Made by a program: the position numbers and the translations under genes. From NCBI GenBank assembly GCA_017409575.1, contig JAFQSM010000018.1, forward strand, positions 1 through 60,851: DNA of 60,851 nt, given 5' to 3'. Under the pieces are notes generated by a model that ran no database searches, was not told where the DNA came from, and worked only from the letters and a program-made list of their open reading frames with translations. Shown piece after piece: positions 41,044 through 49,774 of the stretch (positions are counted from its first letter, which is position 1; each line of letters starts with the position of its first letter). This stretch comes from Clostridia bacterium (GTDB taxonomy: Bacteria; Bacillota; Clostridia; Monoglobales; Monoglobaceae).

Positions 41044-42867
41044 TTACTGAATAACAATTACGCTTGCTTCAAATACGCCTGACGAATTTGTGCCGGTAAT
41101 TGATACCTTGCGATTTTTTTCTACGTTCTTAAGAAGAACATTGCGGCCTGTAGTGCTGTCAATAATCTTTGTGTTGTTATTTACATAAACATCATATTCC
41201 GCACCGGCATCTTCAATAATCAAAAGTCCGTAAGTTGTGTTTACATTTTTGATGATGCCGCCAATCTGGTTCTGCGAAGCTACGCTTCCTGCTTCGATAC
41301 GAACAATCTCGCTGCTGTCAAGCTTGATGTCAATAGCGCTGCCCGGACGAAGGTCATATATTGAGGCATTTTCTGATGAGTCTATAAACACCTTAACACT
41401 CTTGTTCACCTTATATTCAACAATCTCGTCATCCGTTTCGATACCGATTGTTGTACCCTTGGTCGAATGTGTGATGTAATTGATTGTTCCGGCATTAGTT
41501 GACGAAGCACTGCTTGCCTGAATTTTTGTAACCTTGCCATATGTCATACGAAGTGAAAGCGAATCGCCTGTTGTAAGTGCATTGATTGACACCTCAAGGC
41601 TGTTGCGCGAAACCTGTGCACCATCGGCTGAAACCTCATATTCAACAATTTCGCCCTTGTTGTTCTCTACATTAAGAATTGTGTGGTCGCCCGAAATATC
41701 AACCGATACCAGGGTACCATATGCAGTTGTTGTCTTGTCAACAACCTCAAGAACAGTAACGAGTCCATCTTCAATAGTAAGTGCAACATAATCGCCGCTT
41801 TTTACCTTTGAGAACAAATCAATTGCGCCGCCTACTCTGATTTTTGCACCGTCTGCAAGGATATATGTTTCTTTTTTGGTTTTGTCGTTTGCATCAGCAA
41901 TAACAACTGTCTGTGTACCTGACGAATCCTTTGTCGATGCAACAAGACCATAAATCACGCTGTCTTCAACGGTCGCCTGATTTTCAATCAATGCCACATT
42001 GCCTGCGATGTATGTGATTTTTACATGCATACCTTTTTTCATTTTTGAAAGGCTTGCATCTTTGCCATTGATTTTGTATTTTGTGGCAGGAGTAACTTCG
42101 CTTACTATGTCACTTCCGTCAATTTTGATTGTTATTGTCTCGTTGAACGAATCGGTCGAAACAACTGTGCCAGTCTGACTTGAAAGGTCAATCACATCAA
42201 TAAGAGTGCAAAGCATTTTTGCCATCTGCGAACGGGTAACATTTGTATTTGGCGAGAATATCGGAGCACCGCTTGCATTGTTGCCCATACCCTGCATAAT
42301 ACCCTGTTCTTTTACATACTCAACATATGCTCTTGCGGAATCAGGAATCTCAACTGTGTCAGCATAAGAAGACGAAACAAATGCATTACCCGAAACCTCA
42401 TCCTCTGCGCCAAGGAGTTTTGTCAGAAGAATAGCTGCTTCGTATCTTTTAAGGGGCTGATTCTTGTTTGAAGACGAGATGTAAGAATCAAGCTCGTCCT
42501 CATCTAAAATTCCTGCATAAAGAAGGAACGAAACTTCTTTGCCATAATTTGTGGAATAGCCGTTTAAAACAGAGGCAAATTCTTTTGTTGCAAATTCAAC
42601 CGAATCTGCAAAGCTACTGTCATTCACACCAATCATACGCGAAAGCAAAATAAGAGCCTCGGTCTTTGAAATGCTGTTGTTTGGTTTGAAGGTACCATCT
42701 TCATATCCTTTGATATATCCCTTCTCACTCATTTCGGTTATGTAAGGCTTAGCCCAAGAAACCGTAGGGTCATTTTCCACATCAGAAAAAGTGGCAGCGG
42801 CAACCGAAATTGTCGAAAGAAGAATTACTGCACACAAAATTCCGCTCAAAAATTTTTTGTTGAACAT
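41044..42867 (-). CDS. S-layer-homology protein with five tandem beta-rich repeats
   Basis: 607 residues. Signal peptide cut near residue 26 (SVAAATF). Three SLH domains lie at about 27-88 (SWAKPYITEMSEKGYIKGYEDGTFKP pattern), 95-155 (divergent) and 165-226 (FSPNTNVTRSQMAKML); they bind secondary wall polymer. From about 232 to the end run five repeats of 65-80 residues, each with G-V---, an I--E-DGE-Y-V strand, a small T-I/K-- turn, an '-L--GD-V-L-' strand and a closing '-V--I' strand. These look like small beta-barrels; function unknown. No catalytic motifs. Promoter 77 bp upstream. Confidence 0.88.
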   Translation of the reverse strand: MFNKKFLSGILCAVILLSTISVAAATFSDVENDPTVSWAKPYITEMSEKGYIKGYEDGTFKPNNSISKTEALILLSRMIGVNDSSFADSVEFATKEFASVLNGYSTNYGKEVSFLLYAGILDEDELDSYISSSNKNQPLKRYEAAILLTKLLGAEDEVSGNAFVSSSYADTVEIPDSARAYVEYVKEQGIMQGMGNNASGAPIFSPNTNVTRSQMAKMLCTLIDVIDLSSQTGTVVSTDSFNETITIKIDGSDIVSEVTPATKYKINGKDASLSKMKKGMHVKITYIAGNVALIENQATVEDSVIYGLVASTKDSSGTQTVVIADANDKTKKETYILADGAKIRVGGAIDLFSKVKSGDYVALTIEDGLVTVLEVVDKTTTAYGTLVSVDISGDHTILNVENNKGEIVEYEVSADGAQVSRNSLEVSINALTTGDSLSLRMTYGKVTKIQASSASSTNAGTINYITHSTKGTTIGIETDDEIVEYKVNKSVKVFIDSSENASIYDLRPGSAIDIKLDSSEIVRIEAGSVASQNQIGGIIKNVNTTYGLLIIEDAGAEYDVYVNNNTKIIDSTTGRNVLLKNVEKNRKVSITGTNSSGVFEASVIVIQ

Positions 42868-43125
42868 TTTTTAGTTCCCCCTTTTGTGTATGTTTACTAA
42901 ACTTTAATAATATTTAATGTAAAAAATACTTTTGCATGGTTTTATTTTACCACATAAATAAATATATTTCAACTATATTTTGTTAATTTTTTTTTACATA
43001 ACCATTACATATTGTGTTTTTGTAATTTTTTTGCAGTAAATCCAAAAAGTTGAGGTTGTAATTTTTTGTTGCCTACACACAATAAATCCGAAACATTTTT
43101 CAATTTTAAATGAGGAGGAATAGAA
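42868..43125. promoter_or_regulatory. Divergent control region between two S-layer-homology genes
   Basis: 258 bp of very AT-rich DNA. The minus-strand promoter at 42944-42972 is clear; I could not pick a convincing one for the plus gene, whose ribosome site is GAGGAGG at 43111-43117. Confidence 0.5.
42944..42972 (-). promoter_or_regulatory. Promoter of the 607-aa S-layer-homology gene
   Basis: On the minus strand TTGAAA, 17 bp, TAAAAT, then a 77-nt leader ending in GGGGGAA before the ATG. Confidence 0.65.
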
Positions 43126-45999
43126 ATGTCAAAAAGATTTATTGCTCTGTGCCTTTCGATATTTTTTCTTCTTGGCGCAAGCGTAAATGTTTTTGCCGCA
43201 CAGACCGAAGCAATCCCTGTATCAGGCGAAAGTGCTTCGGATATTGGCGGCAATACGGCAGAAAACAATGCTGCCGTGCCAAACACAACCAATAACACTT
43301 CGGACAGTCAGACAAATATGCCGTCCGGAGCACCAAAAGCAACTAAAACCATTGACAACAGCCAGGCTGTAGTCGAACAGAACCGAACAAAAAATAACGC
43401 AATGATGGAGCACAACCTCTACTCGGGCAGAGGTTTGTCAAGATACAGTGAATCGCGCGTTGCTCTTGCTCCTGACATCAAAGACACAAAATATGCCGAG
43501 GCAGCCCGTATCCTTGGAGCATTGGGCATCATGGTTGGTGACGCTGAAACAGGAAACTTCCGTCCCAATGACAATATTTTGCGTTCCGAAATGGCAAAGG
43601 TTTCGGTATACTCAGTGGGTCTTGAAGAAGTAGCAAAGAGCGCTACCCACCAGACACGATTCCCCGATGTTGTCTCAAACCACTGGGCAAATGGCCCCAT
43701 CAATGTTGCCGAACAACAAGGAATGGTAATTGGTGACGATATTGGTACTTTCCGTCCCGATGACCCCGTACTTTTTCAGGAAGCCGTTACCATTATGGTA
43801 AGAGCTCTTGGTTACGAACCCAAAGCATCAACAAGCGGCGGATATCCCTCGGGATATATGGTTGTGGCGTCAGATAATCAGATGCTTAAAGGAATTACCG
43901 CAGCTGCCAATGCGCCCGCAACCCGTGGCGATGTTGCTCAGCTTGTATTCAACAGTCTTACCGTAAACCTTATGGAACAGACCGGCTTTGGTACAAACTC
44001 AAGCTATCAGGTGGTTGACAAGACTCTTCTTTATGACAGACTTAATGTCGAGAAAGCATACGGACAGATTACCGGAACGCCCGAAACAACACTTACAGGC
44101 GGCAATACAACAGCGGAAGACAAAATAACAATCAACGACAAGACCTTCAGCGAGGGGGATACTCTTGCAAGCCAGCTTCTTGGCTACAATGTTGTTTATT
44201 ATGCCCGCATCAACAAAACAACCGACGAAAAAACTTTGATTGCTGTTATTCCTCAGGACAACAAAAATAATGTCCTTGAAATCTCAGCAGGAAACATCGT
44301 GTCTGTCACAGGCGACGCAGATACAAACAAAACCGTGACTTACTGGCGTGATACCGAAAACGATACCAGCTCGCGAACTGCATCGATTGTGGCAAAACCC
44401 ACATTTATCTATAACGGCAAATACGCCGAAACACTTACAAACGACCAGCTTGTTCCCACATCAGGAAACCTTATCCTTTTGGACACAGATACCAACAATG
44501 TGTATGACATTGTGTTTGTAAACCACTTTACAAACCTTGTTGTGGAAACAGTTTCGTCTGCAACAGGCAGAGTGACCGACAAATACAACAACAGTTCGCT
44601 CCTGCTTGACCCCGAAAGCACAACCGTAAAATTCGTTCTTCTTAAAAACGGTGTTGAAATCAGCCCCAGCGACCTTAATGAATGGGACGTAATCTCGTAT
44701 ACAATAAGTGCTGACAAAGAGCTTATCAAGGCATATGTTTCGACCGAAAGCGTGCTTGGAACAGTGACACAGATTTCAAAAGACGGCTTTAAGATTGACA
44801 ATTCGGAAAGAACCTATAAAAAGGCTGCCAACTATCCTGACGAAATCGCTCTTCGCGACAAGGGAAGATTCTATCTTGATATCGAAGGCAATGTTGCAGC
44901 AGTTGACAAAACTGCCATCACAACCGGCACCGCAATACGCGGAACCTATGGCTACCTTGTAGGAGCCGCTAAAGAAGGCTCGTTTGAAGATGTAATCAAA
45001 TTCAGAATATTTACAGTAAACTCAACAACCGAAATCATAGACGGTGCATCAAAAATCCGTCTTAATGACAAATATGGTCTTACTCCCACCGAAGTTCTTG
45101 CCGCATTTGGCAAAGATGGTACTGTAACACCTCAGCTTATAACCTACGAGCTTAACTCGGCAGGAAAGCTTACAGGACTTGACATCGCAGTTGACAAGAC
45201 AGCAACAGGTGCGCCCAACAAGGGAGTATTCACTAAAAATATTTCTGCTGCCGAACAGACCTACAAGAGTGCATCGGGCACTTTGGGAAATGTAAAAGTA
45301 ACAGAAGATACTGTTGTATTTGACATTCCCTCGGATGCTGGCACAGACACAACCAGATATGCGATAAGAACTAAGAATATGTTCTCCAACAACACACCGT
45401 ATGACATCATTGTTTATGACCTTCAGGAAGACTTTTCGGCAAAAGCAATCATTGTTACCAATACGACAGGTATAACCGAGGCAACCTCGCCCATTGTTCT
45501 TGTTGATGAGATTGCAGAGGGTCAGAACGAAGACTTTGACGCAGTTGATATTGTTTATGGTATTGAAAACGGACAGCGCGTTGAGCTTATGTCATCAGAC
45601 AAGAGTATATTTATAAAGAGCGGCGACAAAAAGCTTGCACAGGGAGACATCTTCCAGTACAGCACCAATGCCAAGGGCGAAGTTGACAAAATCACAGTCC
45701 TTTTTGACGCATCCGCAAAAACAACTGAATTTACAAACACTGTCGCAACAGATTTGGTTACTGTTTACGGTAAGGTAACAAAGAAGTTCACAGACTCGGT
45801 TAACGTTTCTGTAAACGGCACAATCAAAAACTACTCGACAAGTGGTGCATTTGTATACGAATATAACTCGCAGCGTCAGAATAATAACGTAACTGTTGTT
45901 ACAGCAGGCGATATCGAGGTATACGAAGAAGGAAATGAGGTAAGACTCTTTATAAAGATAAGCGAAGACAAAGTTACCGAAATGGTAATCGTCCGCTAA
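43126..45999 (+). CDS. Large S-layer-homology surface protein
   Basis: 957 residues with a signal peptide cut near residue 25 (VFAAQ). A Thr/Asn/Gln-rich low-complexity linker (about 26-100) precedes three SLH domains at about 118-170 (ILGALGIMVGD...FRPND), 182-240 (RFPDVVSNHWANGPINVAEQQG) and 245-300. The rest is a long beta-rich region, with units such as 'VLGTVTQISKDGFKIDNSERTY' and the last 'VTVYGKVTKKFTDSVNVSVNG' that resemble the repeats of the divergent 607-aa protein. Probably a major surface-layer or surface-attached protein. The SLH domains are N-terminal here as in its partner. Confidence 0.88.
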   Translation: MSKRFIALCLSIFFLLGASVNVFAAQTEAIPVSGESASDIGGNTAENNAAVPNTTNNTSDSQTNMPSGAPKATKTIDNSQAVVEQNRTKNNAMMEHNLYSGRGLSRYSESRVALAPDIKDTKYAEAARILGALGIMVGDAETGNFRPNDNILRSEMAKVSVYSVGLEEVAKSATHQTRFPDVVSNHWANGPINVAEQQGMVIGDDIGTFRPDDPVLFQEAVTIMVRALGYEPKASTSGGYPSGYMVVASDNQMLKGITAAANAPATRGDVAQLVFNSLTVNLMEQTGFGTNSSYQVVDKTLLYDRLNVEKAYGQITGTPETTLTGGNTTAEDKITINDKTFSEGDTLASQLLGYNVVYYARINKTTDEKTLIAVIPQDNKNNVLEISAGNIVSVTGDADTNKTVTYWRDTENDTSSRTASIVAKPTFIYNGKYAETLTNDQLVPTSGNLILLDTDTNNVYDIVFVNHFTNLVVETVSSATGRVTDKYNNSSLLLDPESTTVKFVLLKNGVEISPSDLNEWDVISYTISADKELIKAYVSTESVLGTVTQISKDGFKIDNSERTYKKAANYPDEIALRDKGRFYLDIEGNVAAVDKTAITTGTAIRGTYGYLVGAAKEGSFEDVIKFRIFTVNSTTEIIDGASKIRLNDKYGLTPTEVLAAFGKDGTVTPQLITYELNSAGKLTGLDIAVDKTATGAPNKGVFTKNISAAEQTYKSASGTLGNVKVTEDTVVFDIPSDAGTDTTRYAIRTKNMFSNNTPYDIIVYDLQEDFSAKAIIVTNTTGITEATSPIVLVDEIAEGQNEDFDAVDIVYGIENGQRVELMSSDKSIFIKSGDKKLAQGDIFQYSTNAKGEVDKITVLFDASAKTTEFTNTVATDLVTVYGKVTKKFTDSVNVSVNGTIKNYSTSGAFVYEYNSQRQNNNVTVVTAGDIEVYEEGNEVRLFIKISEDKVTEMVIVR

Positions 46000-46015
46000 G
46001 CAGCCGGACTTTTAA

Positions 46016-46037
46016 GGGGCAGAAGATTTTCTGCCCC
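46016..46037 (+). terminator. Terminator after the 957-aa gene
   Basis: Nine-bp stem GGGGCAGAA / TTCTGCCCC with a GATT loop, 17 bp after the stop; the T run is weak. Confidence 0.7.
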
Positions 46038-46059
46038 ATACATAACTTTTTAATCCGGG

Positions 46060-46088
46060 TTGATTTTTGAAAGAAAATATGATAAAAT
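46060..46088 (+). promoter_or_regulatory. Promoter of the pyrophosphatase gene
   Basis: TTGATT, 17 bp, TAAAAT, 37 bp before the ATG. It lies inside a possible longer reading frame, which supports the shorter start. Confidence 0.65.
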
Positions 46089-46125
46089 TAAAAAAAGCGT
46101 CTTTAACGACAGAATGGAGATTATT

Positions 46126-46662
46126 ATGGCAGGCAATATATGGCACGACATTTCACCAAAGCGCATTACGACCGAGGACTTTATCTGCGTAGTCGAGATT
46201 TCGAAAGGCAGCAAAAAAAAGTACGAGCTTGACAAAGAAACAGGATACATAATCCTTGACCGAATTCTTTACACATCCACACACTATCCGGCAAACTACG
46301 GATTTATTCCAAGGACCTATGGCGACGACAACGACCCGCTTGATGTGCTTCTTATCTGCGCCGAACCTTTGGAACCTATGTCACTGGTAAGGGCATATCC
46401 GATAGGTGTTATAAAAATGATTGACAACGGCAGGGCAGACGAAAAGATTATTGCAATTCCTTTCAACGACCCCAACTACAATCATTATTCAAACATCGAA
46501 GAACTTCCCAAACATATTTTTGAAGAAATGCGCCACTTCTTCTCGGTTTACAAAAACTTGGAAAACAAAGACACCGCGGTTGACGAAGTCCAGGGCCGCG
46601 AAGAAGCAACAAGAATTATTGATGCAGCAATCGATAACTATATAGAAAAATTCTGTAAATAA
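46126..46662 (+). CDS. ppa: Inorganic pyrophosphatase (class I)
   Basis: 178 residues from ATG 46126 (GGAG upstream); an upstream ATG would place the promoter inside the gene. Active-site signatures: EISKGSKKKYELDK, HYPANYGFIPRTYGDDNDPLDVL (the DDNDPLD metal cluster) and MIDNGRADEKIIAIP. It hydrolyses PPi to phosphate. This is notable beside PPi-using PPDK and PFK: a soluble pyrophosphatase would compete for their PPi. Confidence 0.95.
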   Translation: MAGNIWHDISPKRITTEDFICVVEISKGSKKKYELDKETGYIILDRILYTSTHYPANYGFIPRTYGDDNDPLDVLLICAEPLEPMSLVRAYPIGVIKMIDNGRADEKIIAIPFNDPNYNHYSNIEELPKHIFEEMRHFFSVYKNLENKDTAVDEVQGREEATRIIDAAIDNYIEKFCK

Positions 46663-46667
46663 AAATC

Positions 46668-46696
46668 AAAAGAGCAGTGAAAACCACTGCTCTTTT
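46668..46696. terminator. Bidirectional terminator after ppa
   Basis: Twelve-bp stem (46668-46679 with 46685-46696), AAAAC loop, T run. The facing minus-strand gene ends at 46730. Confidence 0.9.
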
Positions 46697-46729
46697 ATTA
46701 TTATAATAGATATAAGGTTTAGACGCAAT

Positions 46730-47200
46730 CTATTTTACATCAAAATCAACTGCTATGCTTAACGCTTCCCACGTCTCTTCCAGCATTTCTTCTGTATATT
46801 CTTGCGGTCTGCTAAATACCGCCTGTCCAAGTGTATTCAGTTTATCATATAATTCTTTATTCATATCAACTTCATACCATGCATCACATCCGGAGGCCTG
46901 GTCAAGCAACATTATAATATCATTAAATTTGCTGCCTTTCAGATACGAATTATGCGGATATAGTTCAACTAAACGATATCCGTATCTTGTGTTTTCAGTA
47001 TCATATTTATGTACTGCACTTTCTTCTGTTTGTATACTCTTATTAAGCATACCAATTATCAGATTTCCGTAATCGCTGGCAAATTTCGTATTAATGTCTG
47101 CTTGAATTCGGTCATCTTTCAAACGGACTGCACAAAGCATTCCCGAAACAACTAAAAGCAAAGCTATAAGCAAACAAATAACACTTTTTCGATTAAACAT
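46730..47200 (-). CDS. Membrane-anchored protein of unknown function
   Basis: 156 residues from ATG 47200 (MFNRKSVICLLIALL; AAGGAG upstream). One N-terminal helix (about 7-26) anchors an extracellular, mainly helical domain with many acidic residues and motifs such as YGYRLVELYPHNSYLKG and a C-terminal EEMLEETWEALS. A signal-anchor or lipid-free signal peptide is likely; the Cys at about residue 23 could be a lipobox-like site (SGMLC), but no clear small residue follows. I do not recognise the family. Confidence 0.6.
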   Translation of the reverse strand: MFNRKSVICLLIALLLVVSGMLCAVRLKDDRIQADINTKFASDYGNLIIGMLNKSIQTEESAVHKYDTENTRYGYRLVELYPHNSYLKGSKFNDIIMLLDQASGCDAWYEVDMNKELYDKLNTLGQAVFSRPQEYTEEMLEETWEALSIAVDFDVK

Positions 47201-47233
47201 TTCCCTTTTCTCCTTTTCATCAAATTTTGACAA

Positions 47234-47319
47234 TCTTTATATTCTTTTTCCAAGTCAGTAAAAATTTCTTATTTTTATCAAACTCTTCCCCTTGCATATC
47301 AAAATTCATTATAAACACC
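47234..47319. other. Short spacer with a doubtful 29-codon frame
   Basis: On the minus strand an ATG near 47309 opens a 29-residue Lys-rich frame that stops near 47220. It has no ribosome site, so I do not call it a gene. Confidence 0.2.
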
Positions 47320-48498
47320 CTATTTTTTCTTCTTTTTAAGCATCGCAAGCCCCACAACCAAAGCAAAAGGAAACATTGTTCCAAAAAGCAATCCTGTTTT
47401 GAGGTTGCCGCCAAAGATTGACGCAGCAAATCCCACAACCGATGGCCCAAGGCTGCAGCCGACATCTCCGGCAAGTGCCAGAATGGCAAACAAGGTCGCG
47501 CCGCCCATTGGATATTTTTCGCTTGCCAGGCTGATTGTGCCCGGCCACAAAATCCCGGTTGTAAAACCACAAAAACCACATGCAAGAAGAGCAATTATGC
47601 TTACCGGAGCAAGTGCCGCCGCAAGATAGCAAATGCAGCTGAGCACACCGCTTGCAATAATACACGCCGAAAGGTCAATTCTGTCAGCAAATCTGGAATA
47701 CAGTACTCTTGCCAAAGCCATCATAAGCGCAAAAACGCACGGTCCCAGAACATCGCCTGCCGCTTTGCTTATTCCAAGCGAACTTTCGGCAAATGCCGAT
47801 GCCCATTGGCTCATACCGATTTCGGATGCTCCGCCGCACACCATAACAAGCAAAAATCCCCAGAATGTTTTGTCGGCAAACAAAGTCCTGAGCGGAGTTT
47901 TCTCGTCAATATTTACCAACTTGTTTATAGGAACAAACATAAGATAAATTCCATTCAAAAACGGCAAAAGTGCCCAAAGCACCGAAATCGCCCTCCAGCT
48001 TTGCCAGCCAAAAATTTTAAGCAGCAAAGTTGTAACAACAATAGCTGCCGCCGAGCCAAACCCGAACATGGAATGAAGAAGACTCATGGACGCCGACTTG
48101 TTTTCTGACGGGCATCCCTCAACAATGGGGCTGAGCAAAACCTCCAGAAGGCCTCCGCCAATCGAAAACATTATGACCGAAATAAAAATTCCGATATATA
48201 CATTTTCAAGCAGTGGTGCCACCACGCCCAGACAAAAAAGTCCGGTCGCCACAAGGAAGTATGCCAGAATTCCCATCTTTCGGTAGCCTGTTTTTTCGAC
48301 AAAAAGTACCGCAACGCTGTCGGTCGCGAGCTGGGTCATAAAGTTGACTGTCGCAAGGAGTGTAACAAGCGGAAGTGAAATCTTGTATTCGCGATTGAAT
48401 ATCACAAACAAAAGCGGCAAAAAGCCACACACGATAGCCTGAATAACCGCGCCTATATAACACGAGAAAAATGTATGCTTAAAACTTAACCTTTTCAT
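47320..48498 (-). CDS. Major facilitator superfamily transporter
   Basis: 392 residues from ATG 48498 (GGGTGA upstream). About twelve membrane helices; the first-half loop between helices 2 and 3 has VEKTGYRKMG and the second-half equivalent YSRFADRIDLS, weak forms of the G-X-X-X-D/R-RxG/R MFS motif. Resembles Fucose/Sugar-type (FucP/NarK) or YbjJ-like MFS exporters; substrate unknown. A GC-rich hairpin separates it from the upstream DUF1015 gene. Confidence 0.85.
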   Translation of the reverse strand: MKRLSFKHTFFSCYIGAVIQAIVCGFLPLLFVIFNREYKISLPLVTLLATVNFMTQLATDSVAVLFVEKTGYRKMGILAYFLVATGLFCLGVVAPLLENVYIGIFISVIMFSIGGGLLEVLLSPIVEGCPSENKSASMSLLHSMFGFGSAAAIVVTTLLLKIFGWQSWRAISVLWALLPFLNGIYLMFVPINKLVNIDEKTPLRTLFADKTFWGFLLVMVCGGASEIGMSQWASAFAESSLGISKAAGDVLGPCVFALMMALARVLYSRFADRIDLSACIIASGVLSCICYLAAALAPVSIIALLACGFCGFTTGILWPGTISLASEKYPMGGATLFAILALAGDVGCSLGPSVVGFAASIFGGNLKTGLLFGTMFPFALVVGLAMLKKKKK

Positions 48499-48520
48499 AA
48501 ATTCACCCGAATCCAACATT

Positions 48521-48542
48521 AAGGGCGGCATATGCCGCCCTT
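48521..48542 (-). terminator. Hairpin between the DUF1015 and MFS genes
   Basis: Perfect 22-bp palindrome AAGGGCGGCA / TGCCGCCCTT, just after the DUF1015 stop; little T run on the minus strand. Confidence 0.6.
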
Positions 48543-48548
48543 AATGCA

Positions 48549-49748
48549 TTAAATTTCTTTTGCTTCAAGATAAAATCTTTTTTCGTTTGCTTCGCCCATA
48601 GAGAAAGTCTTTCTTGGCAAAGCTCCGTCTTTTATTACCGCCTCAAAAAGTTCCGATTTGTCAGGGCACGGAAGTATAAACCCTATCGCATCATCGCCAC
48701 TTGCAAGGCTTTCTACCACATCTGCGCCGTGTATGTAATCAAGCTCGTAGGCACGCGCATCAAGGAAGTTCTGAAGAGTCCCTACCTCAAGATTTGATGA
48801 GGGATTTTTTATGTAAATATCCTTTTTTGTGCCACCGAATACCGCGGTGATTTTTTGTGCTCCGTCTGCGGCTTCTTCTGTCACATCATAAAACTTTTTA
48901 AGTTCAGCAAGAACAGTTTCGGGTTTTTGGCCAAAAACAACGCGGTGTATCGGCTCAAACTCAAGGGATTCGTCATGTATGTTTTCGATTTCCACAAGGC
49001 AAAATCTTGCAGGATGAGATTCCCTCTCGCTTTCGGTAAGGGTTTTCTTTATATTCTCCCAACATGTCTTGGCTGTTGCAAGCGAATGGTTGCCGTCACC
49101 AACGGCAAAAACCAGATTATCCTTTGCCGATTTGGCATAACGGTTTACTCTGTCCACAGCCGCCTCTGCCATGTCTCCCGAAATCTGCCATCCCGAGATG
49201 TGACCGCCATTTTCCATCAAATCAAAATCATAAATTTGCTTTTCTTTTGCCACCTTGCCAAGCACATCGTTGTCTTTGTCGTTCATCAGAAGAATCGCAT
49301 GCGGAAGCTCAAGCGGCGCATTTTGGCGAATTTTTACTCTGGGTGGAATGCGATCCAGAATGGTCCCCTCGGTCGCACGGATTTCGCTTTTTGAACCTTT
49401 TGAAAAGTCATAGCATTCAAGGTCAATAGCCCCTACAAGACCTTTGCGGATTTTGCCGCTGTTCAGGGTACGCTCCACATAAACAAGACTGTTTGCAAGC
49501 TTTGCAAAAATCTTTTTGTCAATATATTCCTGCATTTTCGCATTGATTTTTTCAATCCTTGCATCGCCCTCGGACAAAAATGCCTCGGGATAAACGATGT
49601 TAAGAGTTGACGGGCTGTCACCTGCAAATTTTTCAACTCTTTCCCAATACTCGGGCTGAGCAGTATACTGGTCGCAGGCAACAACGCTCCATTTTTTCAT
49701 ATCAACCGAATCCGGCAAAAGTATGTCTGCTGTTTTAAAAATATCCAT
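48549..49748 (-). CDS. DUF1015 family protein
   Basis: 399 residues, cytoplasmic. Typical DUF1015 markers: N-terminal KTADILLPDSVDMKKWSVVACDQYTAQPEYW, central FAVGDGNHSLATAK (DGNHR-like site) and FEPIHRVVFG. Family members are common in Clostridia near serine/dehydrogenase genes, but the reaction is unknown (an ATP/SerK-like kinase fold has been proposed for relatives). ATG with AGGAGAG. Confidence 0.88.
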   Translation of the reverse strand: MDIFKTADILLPDSVDMKKWSVVACDQYTAQPEYWERVEKFAGDSPSTLNIVYPEAFLSEGDARIEKINAKMQEYIDKKIFAKLANSLVYVERTLNSGKIRKGLVGAIDLECYDFSKGSKSEIRATEGTILDRIPPRVKIRQNAPLELPHAILLMNDKDNDVLGKVAKEKQIYDFDLMENGGHISGWQISGDMAEAAVDRVNRYAKSAKDNLVFAVGDGNHSLATAKTCWENIKKTLTESERESHPARFCLVEIENIHDESLEFEPIHRVVFGQKPETVLAELKKFYDVTEEAADGAQKITAVFGGTKKDIYIKNPSSNLEVGTLQNFLDARAYELDYIHGADVVESLASGDDAIGFILPCPDKSELFEAVIKDGALPRKTFSMGEANEKRFYLEAKEI

Positions 49749-49774
49749 CTGTCTTTCTCTCCTGACTGTGATTG

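Noticed and set aside
47220..47309. 29-codon minus-strand gene next to the MFS gene
   Set aside because: No ribosome site or recognisable feature.
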